A stretch of 64,000 nucleotides of DNA from CAYFIW01 sp964343265 (GTDB lineage Bacteria > Chloroflexota > Dehalococcoidia > Lucifugimonadales > UBA826), in the NCBI GenBank assembly GCA_964343265.1, contig CAYFIW010000003.1:1-64000 (forward strand). The letters run 5' to 3'. The translations under genes were made by a program, and so were the position numbers. Shown here in pieces: positions 62,843 through 64,000 of this stretch. The notes beneath the pieces were generated by a model, which saw only the letters and a program-made list of their open reading frames with translations, was not told where the DNA came from and did not search any database. The number at the start of each line of letters is the position of its first letter. Within the stretch, counting starts at the first letter, position 1.

Positions 62843-64000
62843 ATGATACGGCAAGACATGAATAATCGATTACATAGAACTAGAAAAATACTGAGATATA
62901 TCACATTCACCGTGATAGTAATCCTGCTAATGTCTCTTTCAACAGATATAGGGAGATCATCTATAAAGGCATTTTTGTTTATACCACAAGTGATATCCGG
63001 AGCCCCAAGACCACTAGAATATGTAACGCCTTCTCCCTCGAGGGAATCCATAAATTTTTTGACTCTGAATGGGCAGCAAGCGAAAGCCGATCTTTATATT
63101 CCTGCAGGAAAAAACAGACACCCAGCTGTTGTGTTTTTTATGGGGGTAATACCGCCGGATAGCGATGACTCTAGAATAATTGCTCTCGCCGAAGGTCTAG
63201 CTAGAACAGGTATGATTGTAATGATCCCATGGTTAGATACTCAATACAACAACCGAATAGAAGAATCTGACATTGCTAAACTCGTTGATGCCTTTATATA
63301 CCTTGAGGATCATCCACAAGTTAAAAGAGGGGAAATCGGCATGGGAGGTATATGTACTGGCGCCTCTATGATTACTATAGCCGCCCAAGATTTGCGAATC
63401 AATGAACGTGTCAAATTTATAAACTCATTTGCAGGGTATTATGACGCGTCTGATTTCATAGTTGCAACTATGTCAGAGACACGATTTTATGATGGAAACA
63501 ATGATCCCTGGAAACCAAACAGATTAACTCGCAGACTGATCATTGATCATCTGATTAGCAATTCACACACAAAAGATAGATTCATCATAGATAAAGTTAT
63601 GGAGAAGGGCACTTGGACTGAAATTGAAGAAAGACAATTATCAGAAAATGGTCAAGCTATTTTAACTCTCTTATCAAAACCAACTACTAAAGTTGCGCAA
63701 GAAGCAATACAGAACTTAAGCAAAGAAAATAAAGATTTTCTTAGCCGTATCTCACCGAGTACAAAAATCTCCAATATGCGGGCTGACGTATTGATCATGC
63801 ACGACACTTTTGACACTATGGTTCCATCAGAAGAATCTAAAAGGTTTGCAGAATCGCTGAAAACAAACACTTTTGTCAACGATGTCTATCACACAGAATT
63901 TACCCTTTTCCAAAATGCTGTACAAGTCCACAGTGAATCTGAACAATCTATATCTACTCTAGCCTTCATTAACCAAGCATGGAAGCTATACAAACACATG
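62843..64000 (+). CDS. Membrane-anchored dienelactone-hydrolase-like alpha/beta hydrolase (partial, runs off window)
   Basis: The open frame from ATG 62843 continues through the right edge (386 codons seen). Residues about 17-33 form a hydrophobic signal anchor after a basic stretch. The rest is an alpha/beta hydrolase: strand ending VVFFMGVIPPD, nucleophile elbow GGICTGA with Cys171 where most hydrolases have Ser, Asp324 in MHDTFDTMVP and His350. A Cys nucleophile is the pattern of dienelactone hydrolase. The region around 190-310 forms a lid-like insertion. Substrate unknown; likely acts outside the membrane. Confidence 0.75.
   Translation, partial: MIRQDMNNRLHRTRKILRYITFTVIVILLMSLSTDIGRSSIKAFLFIPQVISGAPRPLEYVTPSPSRESINFLTLNGQQAKADLYIPAGKNRHPAVVFFMGVIPPDSDDSRIIALAEGLARTGMIVMIPWLDTQYNNRIEESDIAKLVDAFIYLEDHPQVKRGEIGMGGICTGASMITIAAQDLRINERVKFINSFAGYYDASDFIVATMSETRFYDGNNDPWKPNRLTRRLIIDHLISNSHTKDRFIIDKVMEKGTWTEIEERQLSENGQAILTLLSKPTTKVAQEAIQNLSKENKDFLSRISPSTKISNMRADVLIMHDTFDTMVPSEESKRFAESLKTNTFVNDVYHTEFTLFQNAVQVHSESEQSISTLAFINQAWKLYKHM

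Noticed and set aside
1..64000. CRISPR arrays, insertion sequences or prophage
   Set aside because: No regularly spaced repeats, transposase-like ORFs or phage structural genes were found.

Overview
This window is a gene-dense, AT-rich chromosomal segment (about 57 protein genes, one tRNA gene, no intergenic gap above 300 bases). It holds no insertion sequence, prophage or CRISPR array that I can see. The content is mostly housekeeping. Several traits suggest a free-living, probably monoderm bacterium with a streamlined genome: the order frr-uppS-cdsA-dxr-rseP-ispG-proS without bamA or lpx genes, a complete set of terminal MEP-pathway genes, a short EF-Ts, a UbiA-type decaprenyl-phosphate phosphoribosyltransferase, many TTG starts and several overlapping 3' ends. 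My best guess is a marine Chloroflexota (SAR202 / Dehalococcoidia-like). The luciferase-like flavin oxidoreductase, Ldh-family dehydrogenase and NrtS-like protein fit that guess. No 16S rRNA is present, so the assignment is inference.

Layout. 1-4.4 kb: the tail of an unknown gene, a rhomboid protease, a 2-oxoacid dehydrogenase operon (E1alpha-E1beta-E2, minus strand) and tRNA-Ala(CGC). 4.4-7.5 kb: an MFS exporter, GalU and a polyprenyl-phosphate phosphoribosyltransferase. 7.7-13.6 kb: yebC-ruvC-ruvA-methyltransferase-uvrB, then a SufT-like/Mrp pair behind a strong sigma-70-type promoter. 13.6-16.4 kb: separate transaldolase and glucose-6-phosphate isomerase genes that are fused in some relatives. 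16.5-22.0 kb (minus): an apparent four-gene operon, coaE - CbbQ/NorQ-type AAA+ ATPase - CoA-diphosphatase-like NUDIX - giant CbbO/NorD-type VWA protein. This is the most unusual block. 22.1-25.6 kb: selA, a small Smr protein, an NrtS-like small membrane protein and rarA.

25.6-37 kb: an MFS transporter, threonine aldolase, an esterase-like hydrolase, fumC, a CCA-adding-type nucleotidyltransferase, a NUDIX protein with a zinc ribbon, a zinc-ribbon/DUF4177-like protein, a heterodimeric ABC exporter with one degenerate ATP site, and rimI. 37-47 kb: a long co-directional run, rpsB-tsf-pyrH-frr-uppS-cdsA-dxr-rseP-ispG-proS, headed by a consensus-like promoter. It links translation, UMP, cell-wall lipid carrier, phospholipid and isoprenoid synthesis. 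47-52 kb: polysaccharide deacetylase, LLM flavin oxidoreductase, an acetolactate-synthase-like ThDP enzyme, a 40-bp perfect palindrome, and an Ldh-family dehydrogenase. 52-57 kb: an Fbp-like iron ABC permease and ATPase with no binding-protein gene beside them, an aspartate-carbamoyltransferase-like protein with a changed phosphate-binding loop, and a geranylgeranyl-reductase-family flavoprotein. 57-64 kb: gatB-yvcK-secG, the ispD-ispF-cysS operon and a membrane-anchored alpha/beta hydrolase running off the right edge.

No single locus is clearly a new system. The best candidates for follow-up are the coaE/AAA+/NUDIX/VWA operon with its helical-repeat VWA protein, the aberrant carbamoyltransferase homologue, the Mrp homologue without the CxxC motif, and the perfect palindrome.
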